Source: Rhipicephalus microplus
Taxonomy: Eukaryota > Arthropoda > Arachnida > Ixodida > Ixodidae
Direction: 5' to 3'
DNA: 64,000 bases
NCBI RefSeq assembly: GCF_043290135.1
Contig: NC_134710.1
Location: 372,001 to 436,000, forward strand
The translations under genes were made by a program, and so were the position numbers. How positions within the stretch are numbered: the stretch's first letter is position 1; the number at the start of each line of letters is the position of its first letter. Below the pieces are notes generated by a model. It worked only from the letters and a program-made list of their open reading frames with translations, did not search any database and was not told where the DNA came from. Shown one piece after another: positions 1 through 9,415 of this stretch.

Positions 1-228
1 CTCAGCGCGAGCGGCGTCCTTGTTGGGTAGCCCCACTATAAGGTACTCAAGAGTTCGACCCATTTCATAGTTCGGAGGCTTCGCTACATTATATTTAAAT
101 AAGGCCTCTATGCAAATGTCTTTCTTTTTCGTTCACAGGAAGTCGAAACAACTTTGAGTAGTAGTGGGATAAGAGTTTTGGAAAGATGCGAGTGATAACC
201 TGTAAAATAGGTAAAATAGGTAAATTTG
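1..228. other. Unassigned (probable intron)
   Basis: No coding signal or repeat family is recognisable. A pyrimidine tract ending in CAG at 138-139 looks like a splice acceptor, but the frame behind it closes quickly and no convincing donor follows. Confidence 0.4.
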
Positions 229-462
229 CCCTGCCGGGGTGGTCCAGTGGCTAAGGTACTCGGCTGCTGACCCGCAGGTCGCGGTATCGAACCCTGGCGA
301 CGGCGGGTGCATTTTCGATGGAGGTGAAAATGCTGTAGGCCTGTGTGTTCAGATTTGGGTGCACGTTAAGAACCCCAGGTGGCCAAATTCCCGGAGTCCT
401 CCACTACGGTGTCTCTCATAATCATATGGTGGTTTTGGGACGTTAAACCCCACATATCAATT
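229..462 (+). mobile_element. Ruka-type tRNA-derived SINE, copy 1
   Basis: This non-coding SINE starts with a tRNA-like head: an A-box-like stretch (GTGGCTAAGGTACT-like, near 250) and a B-box-like GTATCGAACCC near 283. The family body follows, including the conserved CAGATTTGGGTGCACGTTAA and the tail block TGGTGGTTTTGGGACGTTAA. It is more diverged than the other copies here and I could not find a clear TSD. The A and B boxes imply RNA polymerase III transcription, and mobilisation would rely on a LINE. Confidence 0.85.
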
Positions 463-584
463 TATTAATCAGTCTGTCTATTTCTTCCATTTATTGCACT
501 AAATTACCCATGAATCTGAACACCCAGATTTATTCAATGATAGGTCACATTTAAGGACCTATTTGTTCATCTTGTGCTTTCAAG

Positions 585-729
585 TGCTTGATTTTGGACA
601 AATTGTCTTCAGATAAAGGTGGGACAAATCTTTTCGGAAGTCTGCCTCAACATGTAACCAGCATGAAAGGAGAGCCGAGTCGTTCATTGTCAGTTGATCA
701 CAAGGATGCCACCAGCATAGCCCAAAATG
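585..729 (+). CDS. WASHC2: WASH complex subunit 2 (FAM21)-like, internal exon a
   Basis: Probable exon of the FAM21 subunit, whose long acidic tail carries repeated L-F-acidic-L-F (LFa) motifs that bind retromer and CAPZ and so bring the WASH actin-nucleating complex to endosomes. The exon follows a TTTCAAG acceptor (AG at 583-584) and ends at a consensus donor, AATG|GTGAGT. It is open for 145 nt, entering in phase 0 and leaving one base over. The encoded LILDKLSSDKGGTNLFGS has the spaced hydrophobic/acidic/LF pattern of a FAM21 tail repeat. The one leftover base joins in frame to the exon at 1125. The frame runs past the donor to 776, so the exact end rests on the splice consensus. Family assignment is by motif pattern only. 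Confidence 0.65.
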
Positions 730-1124
730 GTGAGTCACATTGTGGTGAGCATGTAAATACAAGCTGCATATCTTGATAGGCGAAAATCTGTCCCAGTATG
801 AATGCTTTTCCAGTAATTACCGCTAAGTGGTGCATGAGCAATCGCTACACGTAGCGTCCAATGCATCTTCAAATTTTGCAAGCTGCACCTGATCATTAAT
901 TCTGTTATCATCTGGGCAAGGGTAGGGTGTCTAAGTAAGGACTTCCTTGCTCGTTTTTATTTTATTTTTATTCATTCAACAGGATTATGCAAAGTTAGGC
1001 ACTGCAACGTAGAAGATTCAGAACGAGTTGGTTAATTTGTGCCCTGTGTATTTATTATTGTGCTTGCTTCCACTGTAAGCTATCAATTCTACTGTGTGAC
1101 ACATTGCATGCATGTTGTTAGCAG

Positions 1125-1207
1125 CCACAGCCACTCAAAAAGCATCTGCCAGTGGCCTTATTGATCAAGAGGATTACAGTGATTTGTGGACATCTACGCC
1201 AACAAGG
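1125..1207 (+). CDS. WASHC2: WASH complex subunit 2 (FAM21)-like, internal exon b
   Basis: An 83-nt exon ending at a near-perfect donor (AAGG|GTGAGT). Two acceptors are possible, TTAG (exon from 1122) and GCAG (exon from 1125); they differ by three bases, so the frame is the same. Entered with one carried base from exon a, it reads ALA-rich sequence then SGLIDQEDYSDLWTSTPTR. That is the spacing of the LFa-type repeats in which the final LF is replaced by a hydrophobic-aromatic pair. It leaves in phase 0, which matches the exon at 25915 almost 25 kb downstream. A NAGNAG-like choice could add or remove one residue. I see no other exon between this one and 25915. Confidence 0.6.
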
Positions 1208-1848
1208 GTGAGTTGGACCTATTTTCACTAGTGCTTTCGAAGCTGCCAAATTCTGTTATGATGAACAGTCTCTGTAGGATCTTTTCTTTTTGGAGTGAAA
1301 CAGTGCAGGCATTGAGACAAAGAAATGACAGGACACAGGGCTAACTACCAACTGATTTGCTTATTGGAAAGGCAGAGAATCTATAGGGAGGTGAGCAAAT
1401 AAAGAAAGATGGTACAAAGTGGTCACGTGACTATTGATTTGGATATGGGTTTACAAGATGTGGCAAATGCAGATTCCCTGAATACAAGCGAAAAATGGCA
1501 AAAAAAAACAATGACACGGTGGTCTGTACGAAACTGATTAAGATAGCCAAAACTGGAGATTCATAAATAAAACAAAAAACAAGGACCAGGGTCTAACAGA
1601 AAAAGGTTTGTAAGCAAGTGACAGCAGGGCTAGAGAACTGCAACCACGACCAATAAGCAGAAAATAAAAAACGAGGAAAGAAAACCATGTGACAGTCAGC
1701 CTGGTCAGAATTGAGGCTTGCGGTATCTAATTGTTTTATGAAAGAGTATAGGTGATGGTTAGGTGATGGTGTGCTGACACAAGCTGCTCCCCTTTTGTGA
1801 ATTATGTGTGTCTCACAAATTTTGCATGCACATGCGCTCCCAAACATA
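1208..1848. other. Intron stretch with no recognised feature
   Basis: AT-rich sequence after the 1207 donor. Short open frames on both strands show no family motif, and A-runs near 1500-1580 carry no coding signal. Confidence 0.4.
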
Positions 1849-3140
1849 CGCATTTCGTTAGAAAAGTATCTGACTTATTTTTTTTATGAGCACTTGATGA
1901 ATTTGAAACAAGCATGCTTGCATCAGCCAACCTTGAACCTTCGTGCACATGCGGGAATTTTTCCCAACCTGCCAATAGCGTCAGTCGCTGCAATGCAGCA
2001 TTTGAGTGGGGTAGTGCGCAGTGTTCTCGTCGGCTTTTCATTGTAAGGAAAATAATGGAGCAACTGGAGGAGCGCTACTGCATCAAATTTTGCCAGAAAT
2101 TGGGTGTCAGCCTAGTGGAAACCATTCAGAAGATCAAGGCGGCTTTCAGCGATGATGCAATGAGCTGCACACAGATTAAGGAAGGTACGACTGGTTTAAA
2201 GATGGCCGCACATCGGTGGAGAGCGAGCCACGCTTCGGTAGGTAATAAATATGGTGAAATGAATAGGTCATTGTCGAAGTGAACACTGCGGTGACGTAGT
2301 ACCGTCGTGTGACTATCTAGAAAATTGCAGTGGAGGTGGGCATCAGCACTTTCTCTGCACATTCCTTTATGATCGAAGTTTTGGTCATGAAGAGAGTTGC
2401 AGCAAAAGCAACTTCGTGTTGAAGTCTCACAGGACATGCTGGATTTCACAAGCAGTGACCCTATGAACGCCGTTATCACGTGACGAGTTTGGGGTGTATA
2501 GTTACGACCTGGAAGCCAAATCCCAGTCGTCACAGTGGAAGCATTCCGCGTCACCAAAACCAAAGATGGCCCACCAAGTGTGCAGCAACGTCAAAGTGAT
2601 GCTGAGTGATTTCTTTGACTTCCGTGGTGTGGTACACGATGAGTATGCACCACAAGGTCAAACAATCGCCAAAGAGTACTACAGGGATGTCCTCAGTCGC
2701 TTTCATGATGCTGTGCGGCGCAAAAGACCCGAGTTGTGGTCTAAAAGAAATTGGCACATCTATCACGACAATGCTCCTGCACATTCCTCACGCTTGGTTC
2801 AGACTTTCCTGGGGAAAAGTCAGGCTCCTGTAGTTAAACAGGCTCCTTACTCTCCTGATATTGCCCCCTGCGACTTATAGCTGTTTTCCAAACTCAAGAG
2901 AACATTAAAAGGAAAGTGATTTCAGACAAGAGAGGACATTATGGCTGCAATGACAGCTGAGCTCAACTATATTCTGAAAGAGATCTTGTCAGAATGCTTC
3001 CAACAATGGCAGCACCGATGGGAAAAGTGTGAAGTCCCAAGAGGGCTACTTTTAGGGGGATTAGGTTTCCAACATTCTGATCATGCCAGTTTTTTTTTTT
3101 TTCTTCCACCAAAGGTCGCATACTTTTCTAACAGACCTTG
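1849..3140 (+). mobile_element. mariner-family DNA transposon (inactive)
   Basis: A Tc1/mariner element of 1292 bp bounded by imperfect inverted repeats. The left end contains GTTAGAAAAGTATCTGACT (about 1857-1875), and the right end contains the complement of GTTAGAAAAGTATGCGACC (about 3114-3132). Both ends are flanked by TA (1847-1848 and 3141-3142), the target duplication of this superfamily, and the two ends match in spacing to the first base. It lies in intron 2 of the WASHC2-like gene on the same strand. Terminal divergence and broken coding show an old copy. Confidence 0.85.
2055..3070 (+). pseudogene. mariner transposase, broken
   Basis: DD34D transposase that cuts and pastes the mariner through its terminal repeats. 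The start is the ATG at 2055, whose product begins MEQLEERYCIKFCQKLG, the usual N-terminal helix-turn-helix region. Later blocks include YSYDLEAKSQSSQWK, YHDNAPAHSS and YSPDIAPCDL. The second and third catalytic Asp are exactly 34 residues apart, the mariner signature. A C-terminal block (FQQWQHRWEKC) is also present. The frame is broken several times: a stop near 2280, a frame change between the N-terminal part and the block at 2494, and a TAG after the CDL motif at 2878-2880. It cannot give a working enzyme. Confidence 0.88.
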
Positions 3141-3144
3141 TAAA

Positions 3145-3489
3145 TAATATCCTCTGCAAGTATTATTCAATATTATCAATTCCGAGCATCATAGAAAGGC
3201 ATTTTTTAAAGTTTCAAAGGTCATGTATCACCGCAATAGCAATTTTAGGACATGTTATTGCTTGCTAAACTAAACCCTCATTCTCCTGCCCACAAAACAC
3301 TGTATTCTAATTCAAGATGTAAGAGAAAGATGACAAGTTGGGTCAGTCGATTTACATTCATGTTTGAACATTTCATTGAAGCGCACCGAGAAACACAAGT
3401 TGGAAGACAGGACAGCGCTTACTGTCTAGCATTGTTCTGTCAGCTTCTTCTAGCATGTTTTTTGGTCCACTCCAATGAAATGTTCAGAC
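3145..3489. other. Unassigned intron sequence
   Basis: Nothing recognisable. Open frames here have no family motif. Confidence 0.35.
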
Positions 3490-3850
3490 GTGAAGATGTG
3501 AGACTTGCAAACGCCTTCAAGATGACATAATAGTTAAAAATGCCAGATGTGAATATTTACATCGTATAAAATCCAGTTTGACTTTTACTAGTTCAAGAGT
3601 TCTCTACGTGATCGAATGTTCATATTGTCACGAACGGTTCAGTGATGAAATGGAAGAGCCTGTTAATGTTAAACTAAATGGGAATCTAGTGGATGTTGCA
3701 AAAAGATCACTGAAAGCAGTGACTAAGCATTTTAGTGTAGCAGGTCACAACTTTGTTAACCTCGAACTCTACATACACATTCCAGTCAGACTTCTCAGAA
3801 AATATGCCAAGCCATACCTTAATCACGAGTACTCCAGTCAGGTGGTTTAA
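3490..3850 (+). pseudogene. Degenerate retroelement C-terminus with GIY-YIG-like layout
   Basis: The translation near 3590-3840 contains SSRVLYVIECSYCHERFSDE, then a hydrophilic stretch and VTKHFSVAGHNFVNLEL. A hydrophobic-Y-x-I-x-C-x-x-C block followed some 45 residues later by HF...GH is the layout of the GIY-YIG endonuclease at the C-terminus of Penelope-like elements. A stop at about 3528 and loss of the arginine/glutamate core mark it as dead. The family match is by layout only and it could be a related LINE tail. Confidence 0.45.
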
Positions 3851-4020
3851 ATGTTTTAAAAGGGGCTTTTGAGTCCGTACGATATGGTGCATACCCATGG
3901 AAACTGATAAGTGTGAACCCTTCTTCTCGAAGTTGCCTACAGTACCATTGTCAAATGGTCGTCTCTTTTGACAGCCATAGTTGAGCGACACCTCTTTTTT
4001 CTCCATGGAATACCTTCTCA
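3851..4020 (+). mobile_element. Possible short CR1-type LINE 3' scrap
   Basis: About 90 nt from 3852 (AAAAGGGGCTTTTGAG, then GATATGGTGCATAC) resemble the start of the LINE fragment at 24408 (AAAGGGGACTCCCGAG, then the same GATATGGTGCATAC block). No intact frame remains and the similarity fades after 3945. Confidence 0.35.
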
Positions 4021-4835
4021 CTCACCCAATTGACCACAGCAGCTTCTCATTGTCCCCCACCCTCCTTCTTTGTTGAGCTCAAAGGGGAGGAAGCGCCAAG
4101 AAAATCGGTGGCGGTGAAAAAGTATACTTGTTAAAACGTTGCCGCCCTCCACCCTCTGTTCCCCTTCTGACCTTTTTCTACTGAAGCAGCTGTCACTGGC
4201 TATTTGCTTTTACATTTTATTGTTTAGAGCCCAGAATCGCTTTGCTCGATTATGGAAAGTTCTCTAACAAGCAGCCATTTTTGCTCCAAAACTATCATCA
4301 TGGTCATGTATCTGCATGTGCTATTTGTCTTCTCCTTCAAAACACCAGTGTCGATTTGCCCGGCATATTTGCCCCGAGATCGGGCTATAGGCGACTGATG
4401 GCCTGCATACAAACGTACGCAGCGGCACTTTTTTGTGGGCAGTGTGAGCAGATTGTTGGCTAATAAAATGTATTCATTGACTACGGCCCACTCGTAATAC
4501 GTATGTTGTCTATTATTGGCAAATGGATGCTGGCTCAACGTTACTATTACTTGTGAGAAAAATGCAATCTGCCAATGAAAAGGATGGTCATGCTTGGTGA
4601 CTGTGTTTTTGCACTATATCACGTTTCTTGTGTGTGTTTCATTTGTAGGCATGGACCTTGTGTACTGCCGATAATGCACTGCTGTAGTGCGACTTAATTC
4701 ATTATTTTATTCATGCATGCTGGTCTTGAACACAAACAAAAATTTAAAAAAAAAGTTTTTATATTTTAAGCGACGAGCTGAAATAACTACTAACACCCAT
4801 TCATTTTTTTTATTCAGTTCTCCATAAAATGAACA
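4021..4835. other. Unassigned intron sequence
   Basis: No recognised gene or repeat. Open frames on the two strands at 4224-4538 overlap each other and carry no motif. Confidence 0.35.
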
Positions 4836-4837
4836 TA

Positions 4838-4905
4838 CAGTCGAACCCCGCTACAATGAAATTAACGGGGCGCAGAAAAAAATGTCATTGTACTAAAATA
4901 GAAAA
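4838..4905 (+). mobile_element. Solitary pogo-like terminal sequence
   Basis: TACAGTCGAACCCCGCTAC begins here after a TA. This is the same opening as the pogo-like derivatives at 58849 and 60464 (CAGTCGAACCTCGATATAT). I found no matching inverted end within 1 kb, so it is a one-ended fragment. Confidence 0.5.
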
Positions 4906-5504
4906 AATGTAGCTGATTTGAGGTAGCAAAACAAAGGAACGTTTATTCTCAAAATTCTGAAAATGTCCGCTGCTTTCTATTCTTTCCTAGCAGCGTCACA
5001 ACGTGATTCTCAAGGCCATGGTGAAAAGCAAACTGAAACAATGCCTAAAACTGTCTTCGTGAATGAACCAAACAGTTGCATTAACACGTTGACACGAACA
5101 GCTGTCCGCCGTCGTAAGTATCCGACAACGCTGAGATGGAGGCAGGGTATCGTGGAGCGGTGACTTCTGCATTATTTTAAGCCATTCTTATCATCCAACA
5201 CTCGCAGCTAGCTGATTTTGTTGATTATGTAGACGAACAGCCGCTCCGATTATTTACCACAGTCGCCAAGCGCGAACATAATAAGCATCGGAATCGGAAA
5301 AGGCAGCGTTCTGCGATTGTACCTAGGGCAAGGTTGTGTTTTGCGTTGCATAAGTTGTTGCCAGACTTGAGGGGTCAGTGCTGCCAGAATGTTGCGAGAT
5401 TTGGCAGAGAAATTCGCTTTTGTAGTTGTGGCTTCTCCGTGAGGGTTTGGTGTCGTCCCCGGTGGATTTCGCGACTGCATGAGCGACGCTGGCAGTTTTC
5501 ATTA

Positions 5505-5660
5505 ACAGAATGAACCGTGCCTTGCAGACATTGGGATGCGTTCTCTTGCTGTGTGTGCTGCTGTGCAATTGAGAGGCCGTTTTAATTAAAGGAACGAACC
5601 GCACCTTGCAGAAGTCTGGGTGCATTCTCTTGCTGTGTGCGCAGCTGTTCAATTAAGAGA
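5505..5660. repeat. Two-unit tandem duplication, about 84 bp
   Basis: The block with ACCGTGCCTTGCAG and TCTCTTGCTGTGTG at 5513-5564 recurs, about 85% alike, 84 bp later (ACCGCACCTTGCAG and TCTCTTGCTGTGTG). It explains the repeated look of the minus-strand open frame here, which I do not regard as a gene. Confidence 0.7.
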
Positions 5661-5730
5661 TCGCGTCTCAGTGTTGGGGACAACGTGAAAAACTGGATGG
5701 AGTTGCACCAGGTGGTGTGACTAGAAGAAT

Positions 5731-6233
5731 GATAGAAGTCGGAAAAGCCTTGGAGAGCATGAAGAGGGGCAAAGCTGCTGGTGAGGATCAGGCAACATGA
5801 GATCTGCTGAAAGATTGAGGACAGATTGTGTTAGAAAAACTAGCGGCCCTGTTTACGAGGTGTCTCCTGACGGGAAGAGTAACAGAATCTTGGAAGAATG
5901 CTAACATCATCCTTATAAATAAGAAAGGAGATGACAAGGACTTGATTGATTTGTGGGGTTTAACGTCCCAAAACCACCATATGATTATGAGAGACGCCGT
6001 AGTGGAGGACTCCGGAAATTTCGACCGCCTGGGGTTCTTTAACGTGCGCCCAAATCTGAGCACACGGGCCTACAACATTTCTACCTCCATCAGAAATGCA
6101 GCCGCCACAGCCGGGATTTGAACCCGCGACCTGCGGGTCAGCAGCCGAGTACCTTAGCCACCAGACCACCGCGGTGGGGCGATGACAAGGACTTGAAAAA
6201 TTACAGGCCCATCAGCTTGCTCTCCGTAGTATG
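5731..6233 (+). pseudogene. RTE-type LINE reverse transcriptase fragment
   Basis: About 270 nt of the same RTE family as 48487-53364. Frames here read the RT N-terminal region, including SMKRGKAAGEDQ, LLTGRVTESWKNANIIL and, after the SINE, KNYRPISLLS. Two in-frame stops near 5800-5818 and the 5' truncation make it dead. A Ruka copy splits it at 5946-6180 with a 16-bp TSD taken from the LINE itself. The fragment stops abruptly at about 6233 where Penelope sequence begins, so the order of insertion is RTE, then Ruka and the PLE. Confidence 0.85.
5946..6180 (-). mobile_element. Ruka-type SINE, copy 2
   Basis: Full-length SINE on the minus strand. The tail (TTGATTTGTGGGGTTTAAC complement) is at the left and the tRNA-like head with both boxes is at 6105-6180. 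It is flanked by a perfect 16-bp TSD, GATGACAAGGACTTGA at 5930-5945 and 6181-6196, taken from the RTE LINE it interrupts. That is direct evidence of LINE-type target-primed insertion. Confidence 0.95.
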
Positions 6234-7080
6234 TTGTACCATAGAGCGCATGCTGTATCATACATGCACAAAATCTCCCACAACCTGAAAAAGGTTGCAA
6301 ATCGGCACCATGTGCCAGTGGTTTTCTCTGCTCCAAATAAGCTTTCAAGGCTCTGTGCCCGCATTTCTTCAAGAGGTGCAAAGGTGGTGTGCGATAAGAA
6401 GCATGTAAAGCTGTTCCTGCATTGTGCTGTGGGCACTGTTTATTAAATTCCCCTGAGCTGTGGCAAGGTCTATATAGGCCAGACAGGGCGCTGTACAAAT
6501 GACCGTCTAAGGGAGCATGCCTTATCAATTAGGAATGGAACAGGGTCTCATTTGCCCTTTCACTGTGCTTCGTGTGGCTGCACGCCGCTGTTCGATCGCA
6601 CGCGAGTACTTGGAAGGAACCGGCATGCGCTGGCGCGGGAGTTACTCGAAGCCTTTCACATAATGAAAAAAGGTGACTCGTGCGTCAGCGTGCCTTCAGT
6701 TGTGTTGCATAACAGTGAATTCCAACTGTTGGATCTAGATGTACTTCAGTTGGGTGCTACGAAGTGTCTGTCAGTTCATTTTTTTGCTGGTTTTTTCTTG
6801 CATTTTTTTTTTTCGCAGGCTTGGGCGTTTTTGATTTTTTCGACGTCTTTACATTAGGCATATCTGTTTGTTGCTGGTTCTCAGATATTATGATTGCAAT
6901 TATCGGTTATTACACCATAAAAATGTTCATGTCTGCACGTGCGGTGAATGAAATGGTCTGCGCATGTCCTCCAAGAGCCTATATATTGTGAATGCTTCAT
7001 GAAAATAAACTTAGTCGTGAGTTGGCGCTCTTTCTGTCTCGTCTTTTTTCTCTTTGTCAACCTTGCGCCACGTATTTCAG
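6234..7080 (+). mobile_element. Penelope-like element, partial upstream copy (pseudo-LTR)
   Basis: This 0.85-kb segment repeats the 3' end of the PLE at 15505-16335, apparently well over 95% alike. It carries the last part of the ORF (HKISHNLKKVANRHHVPVV..., the GIY-YIG domain) and the 3' UTR up to GTATTTCAG. It is followed directly by the start of a second copy (ATG at 7087). Such a partial copy placed head-to-tail before a longer one is the pseudo-LTR arrangement known for Penelope elements. The left junction has a small local scramble: a short GTACCAT-like segment occurs twice around 6235-6265. A stop replaces a Glu codon at about 6443. Confidence 0.85.
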
Positions 7081-7086
7081 CCTAAT

Positions 7087-7513
7087 ATGTACCAACTAGC
7101 CCAACATAATGTACTGTTAAGCTTCATTTCTTCTACAAGGGGCCCTTTCCAGTCTGTTTTATCTTCTACTCAGGCTCAGGATTACGTGCACTTGATCGCT
7201 TCTGCTTCTTGCCGTGCTAGGTTTATTGAATATTGCTTAAGAAAAGGTCTAATACACAACGACGTCACATTGCTTTTTGGTCCTGTCCAACCCTCGTTTG
7301 GCCACGCTAAACGCATCTGCAAAATTCTTAAGTCGGAACTTTGGAGGCAGGTACGTCTATACCATGACCTGCTACGACTATGGTGCTTCACGAGTTTACC
7401 GGGAATTATAGCTGAAAAACAACTGCGGTTCTTTCATCGCTCGGCAAAAGACACAACGGAGTACTGGTGGCAGTCCGTCTTTGTTCGACTTCCCCAGCTC
7501 CAGACCAAGCGAC
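7087..7513 (+). pseudogene. Penelope-like ORF, N-terminal part
   Basis: The ATG at 7087 opens a product beginning MYQLAQHNVLLSFISSTRG, the conserved PLE N-terminal region before the RT. The frame stays open for 142 codons to 7513. There the 6.5-kb LTR element has inserted, and the ORF resumes at 14037 after the duplicated GCGAC. The start codon is supported by the fold-back PLE copies elsewhere, which end just inside the same (N/Y)QL(A/G) start. The product would be the single Penelope polyprotein (RT plus GIY-YIG endonuclease). Confidence 0.8.
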
Positions 7514-8404
7514 TGTGATGCGATGGTGATGCGACTGGTGCGCGTAATTGTGAATGATTGAAAAGTGCGCGAAATTAAAGGATGGCCGAGTGCACGTGCT
7601 GGGTCGCCTGAACAACGACGACGCCGAGGACCGGTACACGTGAGAGCGTGGAGCGCAAGCATCCAAGACCATAAAGCAAACAAGGGCCAATGGCTGATCA
7701 CCACGGAGTTTTGAAAGGCCAATCGGGACGAGACAAGTGTGCCCCAGAGGAAGCCAATCCTGAAGGGCAAAAGAGCTAGGAGTTCGAGGTGAACGAGGCA
7801 AGAGGAAGGTCACAGCTGGGAGCTGAAGACAGGCAGTCGGGTGGCAGACCTGAGCCTTCTGGACTTCACCCGGTCTGGACCTCCGGACAACGCCTTCCAA
7901 GGACGGCGAGCTGCCTCAACGGTCGAGACCAAGGCCTGCAGATTCCGGTGCGGGTGCAGCAACGGCAGTTCGGGTCACGGGCCTGAGCCTTGCAACCAGC
8001 CACCTCATCGGGCGAATCTGGGCCGCCACAGGCATCACCGAGCGAGTCCCGTTCCATCGTCGCCGCCAGCGAGCATCGGTACACGCCGTCGCCACCATTA
8101 CAGCAGCAACGTTTTGGTGAGATCGAACTTGCTCTCTTCCCTGCACCGCCGAATCACCGCGTCAGAACTGCATCATGTAGCTGTGACTTTCCGTCGGCAG
8201 TTTCGGGACTTTAGATGTTTGTTTTCCTTCTAAATCCCGCTTTTAGCCAGCTACTCATTTCTTGTAGTTTGTGTTTGAGTTTTGCTTCAGTTCTGCAGTA
8301 AATGTTTAGGTGTTGTTTGTTAAGCAAACGGCTTTGTCCTTATTAGAAAAACTCTCCGGGGCTCAACCAGGAGAAACAAATCAGCAACAAGAACCCGCAT
8401 CACA
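7514..8404 (+). repeat. 5' LTR of the Gmr1-like element
   Basis: An 891-bp direct repeat of 13146-14036 with TG...CA ends. As the 5' copy it should hold promoter and transcription start, but I could not place a TATA box with confidence. Open frames inside it occur identically in the 3' LTR and are not genes. Confidence 0.95.
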
Positions 8405-8425
8405 AACTGGCGTCCGCAGCGACAG
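8405..8425 (+). promoter_or_regulatory. Probable primer-binding region
   Basis: Right after the 5' LTR come two bases and then TGGCGTCCGCAGCGACA. A TGG start within a few bases of the LTR is the usual form of a tRNA primer-binding site, since it pairs with the CCA end. I could not identify the primer tRNA. Confidence 0.55.
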
Positions 8426-8473
8426 GACAAAGCCGTTGGTTTGACACCTTCATTTATTGACGCGGTTGACATC

Positions 8474-9415
8474 ATGTCGAATATGCGAGAGCTAATGGCC
8501 TTGGCGGATCGCATGGGAATTGATGGGGCGGATTTTAAAGCATGGTACGAGGAGAAGGAGGCACGAGCACGAGAGGAACGGGCTGCGGAACGAGAAGCTC
8601 GAAAGGAACAGTTGGAACGGGAGACGCAGGCCAAGAAGGAGCAGCTTGAGCTCGAGACGCGCGAAAAAGAAAAACAGCTCGAACTGGAGACACGCGCAAA
8701 GAAGGAGCAGCTGGAATTAGAGAACCAAAACCTGCAACTGCGTCTTAGACTTGCCGAAGCTGAGAATAGCCGTGTAGAGACAAGAACTGTTGACTCAGCA
8801 CCAGGCTCAGCACAAGAAAGGAGTGTTTCATGCAGCGTGAATCCTCATAAGTTGATACCGGGATTTAATGAAAGCCGGGACGACTTGGACGCCTATTTAA
8901 AAAGGTTCGAGAGAGTCGCCATCGGTCAAGAATGGCCTAGGGACAAATGGGCCACAGCTTTAAGTTTATGTTTGAGCGGAGAAGCCTTAAAGGTGTTTGG
9001 AAGACTTTCGCCGGAGGATTCACTCGATTATGATAAAGCCAAGTTGGCGTTGTTCCAGCGTTTCCGTTTTACGGCCGAAGGGTATCGGGAAAAGTTCCGA
9101 CAAAGCAAGCCACAGGACGGCGAAACAGGCAAGCAGTACGCAACTAGGCTACTGAGTTTTTTCGATCGTTGGGTCGAAATGTCGAGGACCGGAAAAGAAT
9201 ATTCGGCTCTTCGTAACTTGATAGTTACAGAACAGTTCTTAAGAAACTGTCATCACCGTTTGGCACTTTTCCTGCGAGAAAAGAACTTCAACAAGCTAGA
9301 GGACATGGCCGAGGCCTCAGATAACTTTTTAGAAGCTCAGAGGCAAGTCAACCTGTTAGTTTTCCGAGAAAAAGTGGAATCTAAAAGCAATACGGAAAAA
9401 AGTGGTAGTTACTAG
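8474..9415 (+). CDS. gag: Gag (capsid part) of the Gmr1-like element
   Basis: A 313-residue ORF from the ATG at 8474; the frame opens earlier only through a TTG. Residues about 25-95 are rich in E, K, R and L with repeated KKEQLELE blocks and should form a long coiled coil. Residues about 125-300 look like a retrotransposon capsid domain (HKLIPGFNESRDDLDAYLKR, then WPRDKWATALSLCLSGEAL). The ORF ends at a TAG (9413-9415), but the same frame continues directly into the zinc knuckles and Pol. Gag as terminated would therefore lack its nucleocapsid. Either the TAG is read through or it is a recent lesion. The role is assembly of the particle in which reverse transcription occurs. Confidence 0.88.
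   Translation: MSNMRELMALADRMGIDGADFKAWYEEKEARAREERAAEREARKEQLERETQAKKEQLELETREKEKQLELETRAKKEQLELENQNLQLRLRLAEAENSRVETRTVDSAPGSAQERSVSCSVNPHKLIPGFNESRDDLDAYLKRFERVAIGQEWPRDKWATALSLCLSGEALKVFGRLSPEDSLDYDKAKLALFQRFRFTAEGYREKFRQSKPQDGETGKQYATRLLSFFDRWVEMSRTGKEYSALRNLIVTEQFLRNCHHRLALFLREKNFNKLEDMAEASDNFLEAQRQVNLLVFREKVESKSNTEKSGSY

Noticed and set aside
139..200. Another WASHC2-like exon after TTCGTTCACAG
   Set aside because: The frame gives about 18 codons before a stop, no consensus donor in range, and no LF-acidic motif.
7789..8233. Open frames inside the 5' LTR (and repeated at 13421-13865) as genes
   Set aside because: They occur identically in both LTRs on both strands with no domain; LTR sequence without coding function.
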